The notes: generated by a model from the sequence alone, not told the origin. A stretch of 64,000 nt of DNA from Oscillibacter valericigenes (GCF_021531915.1 NZ_JAFBIV010000009.1:1-64000), one strand, 5' to 3'; positions 8,152-17,454 are shown, counted from the first letter of the stretch. A program made the numbers and translations.

Positions 8152-8349
8152 TGTTGCAAAGCCGCATCCGGTATTCCGGATGCGGCTTAGTCTGTCGATA
8201 AACCCGAAAATCTTGCGCGACGGGAAGGAAGATAGTTACGAAAGAAACCCAGGAGGGGTGTCTTTCGTTTTTAATCATAAGTTTTTCTGAACTTGAAAAG
8301 TTCAGAAAAACTTGCGGCAGCTTGTCGAAAAGACTTTTTCGACAAGCTG
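8152..8349. repeat. Tandem perfect hairpins
   Basis: Three perfect inverted repeats lie here in sequence: 8159-8171 with 8176-8188 (13-bp arms), 8279-8294 with 8298-8313 (16-bp arms, 3-base loop) and 8318-8331 with 8336-8349 (14-bp arms). Only the last hairpin beyond this stretch (8350-8378) has a proper T-tract. No gene is visible between them. Confidence 0.7.
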
Positions 8350-8384
8350 AGCCGTATCCGATGTTTTCGGATACGGCTTTTCTT
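8350..8384 (+). terminator. Intrinsic terminator
   Basis: Twelve-base arms (8350-8361 and 8367-8378) around a five-base loop are followed by TTTCTT. Confidence 0.75.
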
Positions 8385-8386
8385 GG

Positions 8387-8415
8387 TTGCCAAGCCCCGG
8401 CGGATACGGTATAAT
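8387..8415 (+). promoter_or_regulatory. Promoter of the FMN reductase gene
   Basis: TTGCCA (8387-8392) and TATAAT (8410-8415) are spaced by exactly 17 bases, and the start codon lies 42 bases downstream. Confidence 0.75.
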
Positions 8416-8457
8416 CATCTGGAAAACATCCAATTACATCATCAGGAGGGTCCATTT

Positions 8458-9084
8458 ATGAAAATCGTCGCGATCAACGGCAGTCCCCGGAAGAACGGCA
8501 ACCTGGCGCAGCTGCTGGAGGTGGTCCGCAAGGAGGTGGAGGCCGCCGGTGTGGAATTTGAGGTGCTGCAGCCCGGCGCCAACGTCCGCCCCTGCATGGC
8601 CTGCTACAACTGCCTGGACACCGGCAGCCTCCGCTGCGTCATGAAGGACGACGGCGTCAATGACATCATCGCCGCCTGCTGCGAGGCCGACGGCATCCTG
8701 CTGGCCTCCCCAGTGTACCACGCGGGCATCGCCGGCAATATGAAGTGCGTGCTGGACCGCATGATGCTGGCCGCGGGCTGCGGCGTGAACCAGTTCCACC
8801 ACAAGGTGGGCGGCGCCCTGTGCACCCTGCGGCGCAGTGGCGGCAGCGAGACCTATCACCAGCTGCTGGCCACCATGGACTGCATGGAGATGGTGCTGGT
8901 GACCTCCGACTACTGGGGCGCGGCCCACGGCGCCGACCCCGGTGAGGTGATGGGCGACACCGAGGGCCTGGACGTGGCCGCTCAGCTGGGCCGCAACATG
9001 GCCTGGATGGTGAAGGTCCTGGCGGAGAGCAAGGTGCCCGTGCCGGAGCGGGGCCACCGGGCCATGACCAACTTCATCCGCTGA
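8458..9084 (+). CDS. NADPH-dependent FMN reductase family flavoprotein
   Basis: This 208-residue flavodoxin-fold protein has the FMN phosphate loop GSPRKNGN (residues 8-15) and a CMACYNC motif near residue 45, found in iron-sulfur-flavoprotein relatives and in one-electron-carrier reductases of anaerobes. It probably reduces small molecules or quinones with NAD(P)H through FMN. It is transcribed alone from its own consensus promoter; AGGAGG precedes the ATG, which excludes longer in-frame starts that would lie inside the promoter. Confidence 0.87.
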   Translation: MKIVAINGSPRKNGNLAQLLEVVRKEVEAAGVEFEVLQPGANVRPCMACYNCLDTGSLRCVMKDDGVNDIIAACCEADGILLASPVYHAGIAGNMKCVLDRMMLAAGCGVNQFHHKVGGALCTLRRSGGSETYHQLLATMDCMEMVLVTSDYWGAAHGADPGEVMGDTEGLDVAAQLGRNMAWMVKVLAESKVPVPERGHRAMTNFIR

Positions 9085-9098
9085 TTTTTTTCGAAAGG

Positions 9099-9132
9099 CT
9101 GTCACCTTTTGACGCCCGGGAGCATCTATTTA
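9099..9132 (+). promoter_or_regulatory. Candidate ECF-type promoter
   Basis: TGTCACC (9100-9106) and CATCTA (9123-9128), with about 17 bases between, do not match sigma-A elements but resemble ECF -35/-10 boxes upstream of ECF sigma/anti-sigma operons in Clostridia. That would make the sigma factor autoregulated. The assignment rests on pattern resemblance only. Confidence 0.45.
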
Positions 9133-9204
9133 TATGACCGGTCATTCGGGGATGCGATGATTCGTCGTCGCGTCCCCCTTTTCAAGGAAGGAGCAGACCA
9201 CTGG

Positions 9205-9699
9205 ATGTTCAAACCACAGGAAGTTTTGGATAAGGAGGCCTTCTGCACCCAGGTCATCGCCTGCCAGGAGACCATGTTCCGCACGGCCAAGGCCATCCTC
9301 CGGCAGGACCAGGACGCCGAGGACGCGGTGCAGGAGGCTATCTGCACGGCCTTCGCCAGCCGGGATTCCCTGCGGGATGTCCAGCGGTTCAAGCCGTGGA
9401 TCCTGCGGATCCTGACCAACAAGTGCTATGATCTCTGCCGCAAGCGGCGGCCTACCGTGGACCTGGACGAAGTGTCGGACCGGCTGTCGTCGGAGGGCCT
9501 GGACCACGACCAGCGGATGACCCTGTGGCAGGCGGTCCTGTCCCTGAGCGACGACCTGCGGGTGACCGTCACCCTGTTCTACTACGAGGGGCTTTCCGTG
9601 CGGGAGATCGGGCAGGTGCTGGGGATCAGCGAGGCGGCGGTGAAAACGCGGCTGTCCCGGGGACGGGCGCGGCTGCGCCTTCTGCTGGAAGAGAAATGA
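9205..9699 (+). CDS. ECF (sigma-70 family) RNA polymerase sigma factor
   Basis: This 164-residue protein has region 2 (DQDAEDAVQEAICTAF, then FKPWILRILTNKCYD) and region 4 (LFYYEGLSVREIGQVL, then AAVKTRLSRGRARL) and no region 3, as in ECF sigma factors. It directs RNA polymerase to stress promoters. I place the start at ATG 9205 after AAGGAG rather than at 9109, because the likely promoter occupies the upstream part. The next gene is an RsiV-like anti-sigma factor, nine bases behind, which defines the pair. Confidence 0.9.
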   Translation: MFKPQEVLDKEAFCTQVIACQETMFRTAKAILRQDQDAEDAVQEAICTAFASRDSLRDVQRFKPWILRILTNKCYDLCRKRRPTVDLDEVSDRLSSEGLDHDQRMTLWQAVLSLSDDLRVTVTLFYYEGLSVREIGQVLGISEAAVKTRLSRGRARLRLLLEEK

Positions 9700-9707
9700 G
9701 GTGCAAC

Positions 9708-10541
9708 ATGGATCAGTTTGATGAGATGCTGAGACGACGGGCGAAGGAAGAGCCCTTCCCTCTGCCGGAGGATTATGCCGGACGGGTCTTTCAGACCTGC
9801 GCCGCCCTGGAGGAGACCAGGCCCCGGAAGCGGAGCCCCTACCGCTGGACGGCCTGGGCCGCGGCGGCCCTGGCACTGTGCATCGCGGTGCCCAACGTGT
9901 CCCCGGCGGCGGCCGCCGCACTGGAGGATGTGCCGGTGCTGGGGGCCATCGTGCGGGTGGTGACCTTCCGGAACTACGTCTACGACGACGGCTTCCACAG
10001 CGCGGATGTGTCCGTGCCGGAGCTGGCGGGGAGCCAGGCCGCCCAGGTGGTGAACGACCAGGTGCAGACCTGGACCGACCGGCTCATGGAGCAGTTCCAA
10101 CAGCTCTGCGCCGACATGGGGGAGAGTTACGGGGACCTGACGGTCACCAACTCCGTGGTGACGGACAGTGACACCTGGTTCACCCTCCGGGTGGACGCTG
10201 TGGAGACCCAGGCCAGCGGTTACCAGTTCAGCCGCTTCTACCACATCGACAAGGCAACCGACCAGGTGGTGACGCTGAAAGACCTGTTCCGGGAGGACGC
10301 GGACTGGTCCGCCGTTCTCACCCGGGAGGTGCGGCGTCAGATGGAGGAGCGGATGGCCGCGGACTCCGGTGCCTCCTATTTCCCGGAGGAGCTGACGGAG
10401 ATCGGCCCGGACCAGAACTTCTATTTCAATGAGAGCGGGGAGCTGGTGCTGGTGTTCGACGAGTACACCGTGGTCCCCGGCTCCATGGGGATGCCGGAGT
10501 TCGCCATCCCGGCGGAAGTATATGAGACCTTGCGGAAATGA
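9708..10541 (+). CDS. RsiV-like anti-sigma factor, DUF3298 domain
   Basis: This 277-residue protein has a short cytoplasmic N-terminal segment with a DEMLRRRAKEE helix, one membrane helix around residues 50-67, and an extracytoplasmic region whose end matches the DUF3298 pattern (LKDLFREDADW, then FYFNESGELVLVFDEY). In Bacillus, RsiV holds SigV and releases it on binding lysozyme. The gene order with the ECF sigma and a lipoprotein supports a cell-envelope stress role here; lysozyme sensing is inference from the family. Confidence 0.85.
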   Translation: MDQFDEMLRRRAKEEPFPLPEDYAGRVFQTCAALEETRPRKRSPYRWTAWAAAALALCIAVPNVSPAAAAALEDVPVLGAIVRVVTFRNYVYDDGFHSADVSVPELAGSQAAQVVNDQVQTWTDRLMEQFQQLCADMGESYGDLTVTNSVVTDSDTWFTLRVDAVETQASGYQFSRFYHIDKATDQVVTLKDLFREDADWSAVLTREVRRQMEERMAADSGASYFPEELTEIGPDQNFYFNESGELVLVFDEYTVVPGSMGMPEFAIPAEVYETLRK

Positions 10542-10551
10542 GGAAAATCAG

Positions 10552-10854
10552 ATGAAACGGATATTTGCGTGCCTGCTGGCGGCGGTGCTGCTGCTGGCCT
10601 GCGTCGGCTGCGGCGGAAAAAAGACCGAGACGGCGGAGGAAAAGACCCTGACCGGAACCCTGGACGAGGTGAAGGACTTCATGTTCGTGGTGACGGACAA
10701 GGACGGCGTCAGCTACGCCCTGAACTTCGAGAAGAAGCCTGAGGGGCTGGCGGATGTCAGCGTGGGGGACAGCGTGACGGTGACCTACACCGGGGAGCTG
10801 TCGGAGATCGACCCCTTCACCGGGACCATCCTGCGGGTGGAACCGGCAAAATAA
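10552..10854 (+). CDS. Small lipoprotein with DUF-like OB strand pattern
   Basis: This 100-residue protein has a lipoprotein signal peptide (MKRIF, hydrophobic core, then a Cys near residue 20) and a compact beta-rich domain with TLTGTLDEVKDFMFVVTDKDG and VGDSVTVTYTGEL, typical of a small OB-like barrel. It should sit on the outer face of the membrane. It ends the sigma/anti-sigma operon, so it may be part of the stimulus-sensing or protective output; that is inference from position. Confidence 0.75.
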   Translation: MKRIFACLLAAVLLLACVGCGGKKTETAEEKTLTGTLDEVKDFMFVVTDKDGVSYALNFEKKPEGLADVSVGDSVTVTYTGELSEIDPFTGTILRVEPAK

Positions 10855-10864
10855 ATGCAGACGA

Positions 10865-10895
10865 AAAGCCGCGCCTTTTGGTGCGGCTTTCGCTG
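10865..10895. terminator. Bidirectional terminator between convergent genes
   Basis: Eleven-base arms (10865-10875 and 10880-10890, one G-T pair) have A and T tracts on both sides and lie between the lipoprotein gene and the convergent membrane protein gene. Confidence 0.7.
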
Positions 10896-11930
10896 TTATT
10901 TGCGGTCGTCCAGCTTCCGCAGGGCGTCCATGGCCTCCTCGAAACCCCTGGCGATGGCGGAGGGGTGGGCCCGCAGGATGCGCAGGGACCGGTGGTAGGT
11001 CCTGGCGGTGCGCTCCCGGACGGCGTGCTTGCGCTCCCGGACCTTTTCGATGGCGTCGTTCAGGTCCTCCCGGCGCTCGGCCAGCCGCTCCGCCGTCATG
11101 TCCGGCAGGTCCTCCAGGTGGTCCCGGCAGGTCTCCAGGGCGTCGGCGATGGTGTCCAGAATGTCCAGCTTCACAGCGGCGCGGCGGCGGAGACGATCCT
11201 CAAGCCGCTCCTGACGGCGTTCGGACCGCTCCTCCCGGGCCTGGCGCTGTTCGGCCAGCTCCGCCTCCACCCGGCTCTGCAGCAGCCGCTTTTCCAGCGC
11301 CGTCTTTTCCCGGAATCGGCGCAGGTCGTCCTCCGCGAAGGCGGCGGCCACCTCGGCCCGCCTGGCAAGGCGCCGCAGGTCCTCGTTTTCCTCCGTCAGC
11401 CGGGTCAACATATCCCGCAGGTCCAGAGCGGCCTGGACGGACCGGACCACGTCCACGGTGAAAGCGGCGGTCAGCGCCAGGGCCAGGGGGTCCACCAGCC
11501 AGGCGGGCACATCCGCCAGCAGCCGGGCGATGGGCGGGTGGATGAACCGCACCAGCAGGATGGAGAAGAAGCCCCAGGCGATGGAGCTGGAAAGGCAGAT
11601 GTGGCCGTCCAGATTGAACTTCTTCTTGGAGTAGTCCCAGTAGCGGACCTTGAATATCCGTTCCATGACGGCGCCGGTGACGTATTCCAGCGCCGTGGCG
11701 GCCAGCATGCCCAGCAGCCACACCAGAGCCAGGTTCCCCGCCGCCGGCAGGGTGACGAAGAGGATGATGATGGCGCCGGAGCCGTAGATGGGCAGCAGGG
11801 GACCGTGGAGGAAGCCCCGGTTTACCCAGTGGCGCTGGCAGAGGGAGACGTAGCAGCTCTCCCACACCCAGCCGCAGAAGCAGTAGAAGAAAAACAGCAG
11901 GACCCACTGGCCTGTGGTATAGACGTGCAT
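10896..11930 (-). CDS. CmpB-type putative ABC transporter permease
   Basis: The N-terminal 180 residues hold about five membrane helices with the family's FYCFCGWVWESCY opening and the GFLHGPLLPIYG motif, matching the 'ABC_trans_CmpB' family, whose permease role is a database label and not proved. The C-terminal 150 residues are a long charged coiled coil rich in Arg and Glu. No ABC ATPase gene is adjacent. The protein is 344 residues long; the start follows GGAGG and the gene is preceded (leftward) by yifB. Confidence 0.82.
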   Translation of the reverse strand: MHVYTTGQWVLLFFFYCFCGWVWESCYVSLCQRHWVNRGFLHGPLLPIYGSGAIIILFVTLPAAGNLALVWLLGMLAATALEYVTGAVMERIFKVRYWDYSKKKFNLDGHICLSSSIAWGFFSILLVRFIHPPIARLLADVPAWLVDPLALALTAAFTVDVVRSVQAALDLRDMLTRLTEENEDLRRLARRAEVAAAFAEDDLRRFREKTALEKRLLQSRVEAELAEQRQAREERSERRQERLEDRLRRRAAVKLDILDTIADALETCRDHLEDLPDMTAERLAERREDLNDAIEKVRERKHAVRERTARTYHRSLRILRAHPSAIARGFEEAMDALRKLDDRK

Positions 11931-11957
11931 GAAAACTCCTCCTGAGGAATAGGGGTA

Positions 11958-13475
11958 TTAGCCCTTTAATATATCCGTGTTGCGGTATTGGATGGCTTCC
12001 GCAAGATGGGCGGCGCCGATGGCTTCTTCGCCGTCCAGGTCCGCGATGGTGCGGGCCACCCGCAGGATGCGGTCGTGGGACCGGGCCGTCAGGCCCATGC
12101 GGGCGAAGGCGCTTTTCATCAGGGCCTCCCCGGCGGTGTCCAGACGGCAAAATTCCCCGATCTGGGCGGGAGTCATGTGGGCGTTGCAGGCGGTGCCGGT
12201 GCCGGCGAACCGCCGGGTCTGGATGGCCCGGGCAGCGTCCACTCTCTTTTTCACGTCGGCGGAGGACTCCGGGATTTCTTTCCGGCGCATGGCCTCGTAC
12301 TCCACCGAGGGGACGTTCACATGGAGGTCGATGCGGTCCAGCAGGGGACCGGAGATCTTCTCCACGTACTTCTCCACCTCCCGGTCGGAGCAGGTGCACT
12401 TGCCGGAGGGGTGGCCCCGCCAGCCGCAGCGGCAGGGGTTCATGGCGCACACCAGCTGGAACCGGGCGGGCAGGTGCAAGGTGCCGCCGGCCCGGGCCAC
12501 CGTCACCTCGCCGTCCTCCAAAGGCTGGCGCATGGCCTCCAGCACGTCCCGGTGGAATTCCGGCAGCTCATCCAGGAACAACACGCCGTTGTGGGCCAGA
12601 GAAATTTCTCCGGGCCGCATGGCGGGACCGCCGCCAGCCAGAGCTGTGGCTGAGGCGGTGTGGTGGGGACTGCGGAAAGGGCGGCGGGTCAGCAGGGGGT
12701 GTCTGGGGTCCGCCATGCCCGCCACGGACCAGATGCCGGAGGCCTCCAGCGCCTCGGCGCGGCTCATGTCCGGCAGGATGGAGGGCAGTCGCTTGGCCAG
12801 CATGGACTTGCCCGCGCCGGGGGAGCCGATGAGCAGCAGGTTGTGGCCGCCGGCGGCGGCGATCTCCAGCGCCCGCTTCACGTTTTCCTGGCCCATGACG
12901 TCCCGCAGGTCCGGCAGGGGACTGTCATCCTCCTCCGGCTCCCAGACGGCAGCGGGGGACAGGGGGACTTCACCCCGGAGGTGGGATACCAGGCTATGCA
13001 CGTCCGGCACGCCGTAGACCGTCAGGCCGCCCGCCAGGGTGGCTTCGGCGGCGTTCTCCGCCGGAACGAACAGCTGGCGAATGCCCGCCCGTCTGGCCGC
13101 CATAGCCATGGGCAGCACGCCGGAGACGCCCCGCAGGGCGCCGGTGAGGGACAGCTCTCCGAGGAAGGCGGCGTCGGCGGGCAGGGGCGGCACCGCCTCG
13201 GAGGCCGCCAGGATACCCACGAAGATGGGCAGGTCATAGACCGTGCCAGCTTTTTTCTGTCCGGCGGGAGCCAGATTCACGGTGATGCGGCTGACGGGGA
13301 ACTTGGCCCCGCAGTTCTTCACCGCCGCCCGGACCCGCTCCCGGGCCTCCCGCACGGCGGCGTCCGGCAGACCCACCACGTCAAAGGCCGGCAGGCCGCC
13401 GGAGAGAAAGCACTCCGCGCTGACCTCGTAGCCGGTGATGCCGCTGAGCCCCAGGGAACGCACTGTCACTACCAT
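11958..13475 (-). CDS. YifB/ComM family Mg-chelatase-like AAA+ ATPase
   Basis: This 505-residue protein matches the ComM/YifB family: an N-terminal Lon-protease-like domain (LPAFDVVGLPDAAVREARER), the AAA+ Walker A motif GSPGAGKS, Walker B GVLFLDELPEF, and a C-terminal Mg-chelatase domain. In other bacteria ComM is a helicase for branch migration during natural transformation. The true start is the ATG at 13475: the same frame stays open another 1,284 codons upstream, but that is the complement of nifJ and not coding. Confidence 0.92.
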   Translation of the reverse strand: MVVTVRSLGLSGITGYEVSAECFLSGGLPAFDVVGLPDAAVREARERVRAAVKNCGAKFPVSRITVNLAPAGQKKAGTVYDLPIFVGILAASEAVPPLPADAAFLGELSLTGALRGVSGVLPMAMAARRAGIRQLFVPAENAAEATLAGGLTVYGVPDVHSLVSHLRGEVPLSPAAVWEPEEDDSPLPDLRDVMGQENVKRALEIAAAGGHNLLLIGSPGAGKSMLAKRLPSILPDMSRAEALEASGIWSVAGMADPRHPLLTRRPFRSPHHTASATALAGGGPAMRPGEISLAHNGVLFLDELPEFHRDVLEAMRQPLEDGEVTVARAGGTLHLPARFQLVCAMNPCRCGWRGHPSGKCTCSDREVEKYVEKISGPLLDRIDLHVNVPSVEYEAMRRKEIPESSADVKKRVDAARAIQTRRFAGTGTACNAHMTPAQIGEFCRLDTAGEALMKSAFARMGLTARSHDRILRVARTIADLDGEEAIGAAHLAEAIQYRNTDILKG

Positions 13476-13823
13476 AAAACTGCCGCCTCCTGCATATACT
13501 TGTCCGGCTGCCCTTCGGCGCCGGAGCATATGGAAAAGATATTGCGAAAAAAAGAGAAAAAAGGATCTGTATTTCATAGAGAATATCACGTTTTGACGAA
13601 AAAGGGAACCCTGCCGGGGGAAATTACCCAAAGAAAGAAATCGGATTTTGTCTCTTCCGCAGAAAAAGAAAATTTTTGTGCAAAAAATAACAAAGCGCAG
13701 GTTTACAGGCGGAATTCCGCGTGATATAATTGGGACGCATGAGAATTCGGGGGAGAGAGTCCGAGTTTCGTGTTTTGGTAAGCTTGCTGCCGTGGGGCAG
13801 CGATTTATAGGAGGTAAGAGTTT
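13476..13823 (+). promoter_or_regulatory. Intergenic region with the nifJ promoter
   Basis: The region is A/T-rich compared with its surroundings. TTTACA (13702-13707) and TATAAT (13725-13730) are spaced by 17 bases and give a leader of roughly 85 bases before nifJ. I see no clear riboswitch fold or small gene in the rest. Confidence 0.7.
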
Positions 13824-16800
13824 ATGGCAAGAAAGTTCAAGTCCATGGACGGTAACAATGCCGCTGCATACGTCAGCTACGCATTTACCGAAGTGGCGGG
13901 TATCTTCCCGATCACCCCGTCCTCTCCCATGGCAGACTTGGTCGACCAGTGGTCCGCCGCTGGCCAGAAGAACATCTTTGGTACCACCGTCAAGGTCTGC
14001 GAGATGCAGTCCGAGGCCGGCGCTTCCGGTACCGTCCACGGCTCCCTGGCCGCCGGTGCTATGACCAGCACCTACACGGCTTCCCAGGGCCTGCTGCTGA
14101 TGATCCCCAACATGTACAAGATCGCCGGCGAGCTGCTGCCCTGCGTGTTCCATGTTTCCGCCCGTACCGTCTCCACCCACGCCCTGAACATCTTCGGTGA
14201 CCACTCCGACGTCATGGCCTGCCGTCAGACCGGCTTCGCCATGCTGTGCGAGGGCAGCGTGCAGGAGGTCATGGACCTGAGTCCCGTGGCCCATCTGGCC
14301 ACCATCGAGGGCCGTGTCCCCTTCATCAACTTCTTCGACGGTTTCCGTACCTCTCACGAGATCCAGAAGGTCGCCGTGTGGGATTACGAGGACCTGAAGG
14401 AAATGTGCGACATGGACGCTGTCGAGGCGTTCCGCAAGCACTCCCTGAACCCCGAGCGTCCCTCCATGCGCGGTTCTCACGAGAACGGCGATATCTTCTT
14501 CCAGCATCGTGAGGCCTGCAACCCCTACTACGAGGCCCTGCCCGCCGTGGTGGAGAAGTACATGGACAAGATCAATGCCAAGCTGGGCACTGATTACAAG
14601 CTGTTCAACTACTACGGTGCTCCCGACGCCGAGCACGTCATCATCGCCATGGGCTCCATCTGCGACGTGGCCGAGGAAGTCATCGACTACAAGCTGGCCC
14701 AGGGTGAGAAGGTCGGCCTGATCAAGGTCCGCCTGTATCGTCCCTTCGCCGCCGACCGTCTGCTGGCTGCCATCCCCGCAACCTGCAAGAAGATCGCCGT
14801 ACTGGACCGCACCAAGGAGCCCGGCTCCCTGGGCGAGCCCCTGTACATGGACGTTGTCACCGCTCTGGCCAACGCCGGCAAGACCGACATCAAGGTCATC
14901 GGCGGCCGTTACGGTCTGGGCAGCAAGGATACTCCTCCCCGCAGCGTGTTCGCTGTCTATGACGAGCTGAAGAAGGACGACATGAAGCGTCAGTTCACCA
15001 TCGGCATCGTGGACGACGTGACCAACCTGTCTCTGGAAGAGAAGCCCGCTCCCGGCGTGGCTCCTGCCGGCACCATCGCCTGCAAGTTCTGGGGTCTGGG
15101 CGGCGACGGCACCGTTGGCGCCAACAAGAACTCCACCAAGATCATCGGCGACCACACCGACAAGTACATCCAGGCCTACTTCCAGTATGACTCCAAGAAG
15201 ACCGGCGGCGTGACCATCAGCCACCTGCGCTTCGGCGACAAGCCCATCAAGTCTTCTTACTACATCAATAAGGCTGACTTCGTGGCCTGCCACGTGCCCG
15301 CCTACATCACCAAGGGCTTCCCCATCGTCCGCGACGTGAAGCCCGGCGGCACCTTCCTGATCAACTGCCAGTGGGACGACGCCGAGCTGGCTGAGAAGCT
15401 GGACGCCGCTTCCAAGCGCTACATCGCCAACAACAACATCCAGGTCTACACCATCAACGCCATCGACCTGGCCAAGGAAATCGGCATGGGCAAGCGCACC
15501 AACACCATCCTGCAGTCCGCCTTCTTCTCCCTGGCCAAGGTCATGCCTGAGTCCGAGGCCATCCAGTACATGAAGGACGCTGCCACCAAGTCCTACTCCA
15601 AGAAGGGCATGGACGTGGTCGAGATGAACCACAAGGCCATCGACGCCGGCGCCACCGCCTACAAGAAGTTCGAGGTTCCCGCCGACTGGGCCAACGCTCA
15701 GGACGTGACCGAGGACGTGAAGCTGGCCGGCAAGGCTGAGCTGGTGGAGCAGGTCAAGACCATCCTGAACCCCGTGGGCCGCATGGACGGCGACAGCCTG
15801 CCCGTGTCCGCCTTCACCAAGCACGTGGACGGCCAGTTCGAGCTGGGCGCTGCCGCTTATGAGAAGCGCGGCGTTGCCGTCTCTGTTCCCACCTGGGACG
15901 CCACCAAGTGCATCCAGTGCAACAACTGCGCTTATGTCTGCCCCCACGCCACCATCCGTCCCTTCGCTCTGACCGAGGCTGAGGCTGCTGCTGCCCCCGC
16001 CGCCGCCAAGATCGTGGACGTCAAGGCCGGCAAGGGCAAGGGCGTTTACAAGTACACCATGGCCGTGTCTCCTCTGGACTGCATGGGCTGCGGCGTCTGC
16101 GTGGGTGTCTGCCCCGTCAACGCTCTGACCATGGTCGCTCAGGAGCAGGAAGCCGCTCAGCAGGATGTGTTCAACTACTGCGTGGCTGACGTTGCCGAGA
16201 AGAAGGACATGCAGGACAACACCGTCAAGGGCAGCCAGTTCAAGCAGCCCATGCTGGAGTTCTCCGGCTCCTGCGCCGGCTGCGCCGAGACCAGCTATGC
16301 CCGTCTGATCACCCAGCTGTTCGGTGACCGGATGTACATCTCCAACGCCACCGGCTGCTCCTCCATCTGGGGCGGCCCCGCTGCTACTTCTCCCTACTGC
16401 ACCAACAAGGCCGGCCACGGTCCCGCCTGGTCCAACTCCCTGTTCGAGGATAACGCCGAGCACGGCCTGGGCATGTTCCTGGGTCAGGACGCCATCCGCA
16501 ACAGCCTGATCGACAAGCTGGCCGCCATGGCTGCCGACGACGCCACCCACGCTGACGCCAAGGCTGCTGTCCAGGCCTATCTGGACACCAAGGACGACGG
16601 CGCCGCCAACGGCCCCGCCACCGAGGCTCTGATCGCTGTCCTGGAGCAGGGCGCCGCCGCTGGCTGCCCCACCTGCAAGGACATCCTCTCCAAGAAGGAA
16701 TACCTGGCCAAGAAGTCCGTCTGGATCTTCGGCGGCGACGGCTGGGCCTATGATATCGGCTTCGGCGGCGTGGACCATGTCCTGGCTTCCGGCAAGGACG

Positions 16801-17360
16801 TCAACGTCTTCGTCTTCGATACCGAGGTCTACTCCAACACCGGCGGTCAGGCTTCCAAGTCCTCCAACATCGGCCAGGTGGCTCAGTTCGCCGCTGCCGG
16901 TAAGGAGACCAAGAAGAAGTCTCTGGCTGAGATCGCTATGAGCTACGGCTACGTCTATGTGGCTCAGATCGCCATGGGCGCCAACCCCGCTCAGACCCTG
17001 AAGGCCATCCAGGAGGCCGAGGCCTATCACGGTCCCTCCCTGATCATCGCCTATTCTCCCTGCGAGATGCACAGCATCAAGGGCGGCATGATGAACTGCC
17101 AGCAGGAGATGAAGAAGGCTGTGGAGTGCGGCTACTGGAACCTGTTCCGGTTCAACCCCGCTGCCGAGGGCGCCAAGTTCACCATGGACTCCAAGGAACC
17201 CAAGGGCGGCTATCAGGAGTTCCTGATGAACGAGGCCCGTTACAGCCGTCTGACCCGCGAGTTCCCCGAGCGCGCCGACCGTCTGTTCAAGGAGAACGAG
17301 ACCGAGGCCATGGCCCGCTATCAGCACCTGCTGAAGCTGAAGGCCATGTACGAGGCCTGA
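13824..17360 (+). CDS. nifJ: Pyruvate:ferredoxin (flavodoxin) oxidoreductase
   Basis: This 1178-residue homodimer-type enzyme converts pyruvate and CoA to acetyl-CoA, CO2 and reduced ferredoxin, the central oxidative step of fermentation. Domains in order: N-terminal pyrimidine-binding and transketolase-C domains, gamma domain, a two-cluster ferredoxin domain (CIQCNNCAYVCP near 696 and CMGCGVCVGVCP near 753), and the thiamine-diphosphate domain with GDGWAYDIGFGG near 972 and VYSNTGGQASKS. Codons are nearly all C/G-ending with very regular choice, the mark of a highly expressed gene. A TAGGAGG site and a consensus promoter precede it; a strong terminator follows. Confidence 0.98.
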   Translation: MARKFKSMDGNNAAAYVSYAFTEVAGIFPITPSSPMADLVDQWSAAGQKNIFGTTVKVCEMQSEAGASGTVHGSLAAGAMTSTYTASQGLLLMIPNMYKIAGELLPCVFHVSARTVSTHALNIFGDHSDVMACRQTGFAMLCEGSVQEVMDLSPVAHLATIEGRVPFINFFDGFRTSHEIQKVAVWDYEDLKEMCDMDAVEAFRKHSLNPERPSMRGSHENGDIFFQHREACNPYYEALPAVVEKYMDKINAKLGTDYKLFNYYGAPDAEHVIIAMGSICDVAEEVIDYKLAQGEKVGLIKVRLYRPFAADRLLAAIPATCKKIAVLDRTKEPGSLGEPLYMDVVTALANAGKTDIKVIGGRYGLGSKDTPPRSVFAVYDELKKDDMKRQFTIGIVDDVTNLSLEEKPAPGVAPAGTIACKFWGLGGDGTVGANKNSTKIIGDHTDKYIQAYFQYDSKKTGGVTISHLRFGDKPIKSSYYINKADFVACHVPAYITKGFPIVRDVKPGGTFLINCQWDDAELAEKLDAASKRYIANNNIQVYTINAIDLAKEIGMGKRTNTILQSAFFSLAKVMPESEAIQYMKDAATKSYSKKGMDVVEMNHKAIDAGATAYKKFEVPADWANAQDVTEDVKLAGKAELVEQVKTILNPVGRMDGDSLPVSAFTKHVDGQFELGAAAYEKRGVAVSVPTWDATKCIQCNNCAYVCPHATIRPFALTEAEAAAAPAAAKIVDVKAGKGKGVYKYTMAVSPLDCMGCGVCVGVCPVNALTMVAQEQEAAQQDVFNYCVADVAEKKDMQDNTVKGSQFKQPMLEFSGSCAGCAETSYARLITQLFGDRMYISNATGCSSIWGGPAATSPYCTNKAGHGPAWSNSLFEDNAEHGLGMFLGQDAIRNSLIDKLAAMAADDATHADAKAAVQAYLDTKDDGAANGPATEALIAVLEQGAAAGCPTCKDILSKKEYLAKKSVWIFGGDGWAYDIGFGGVDHVLASGKDVNVFVFDTEVYSNTGGQASKSSNIGQVAQFAAAGKETKKKSLAEIAMSYGYVYVAQIAMGANPAQTLKAIQEAEAYHGPSLIIAYSPCEMHSIKGGMMNCQQEMKKAVECGYWNLFRFNPAAEGAKFTMDSKEPKGGYQEFLMNEARYSRLTREFPERADRLFKENETEAMARYQHLLKLKAMYEA

Positions 17361-17396
17361 TCTCCCGGCGTCTGTGTCTCTGGCATAAACCTATAA

Positions 17397-17430
17397 AAGA
17401 GCGGACCGCGAAAGCGGTCCGCTCTTTTTG
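17397..17430 (+). terminator. nifJ terminator
   Basis: Thirteen-base arms (17397-17409 and 17414-17426) with a four-base loop end in TTT. Confidence 0.85.
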
Positions 17431-17454
17431 GGTTCCGTGGGCAAACGAGGCCCG

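Noticed and set aside
13476-17327. Open frame of 1,284 codons on the minus strand through nifJ, joined in frame to yifB
   Set aside because: It is the complement of nifJ; the strict C/G-ending codon use of nifJ removes stops on the opposite strand. The translation is low-complexity and yifB has a good start at 13475.
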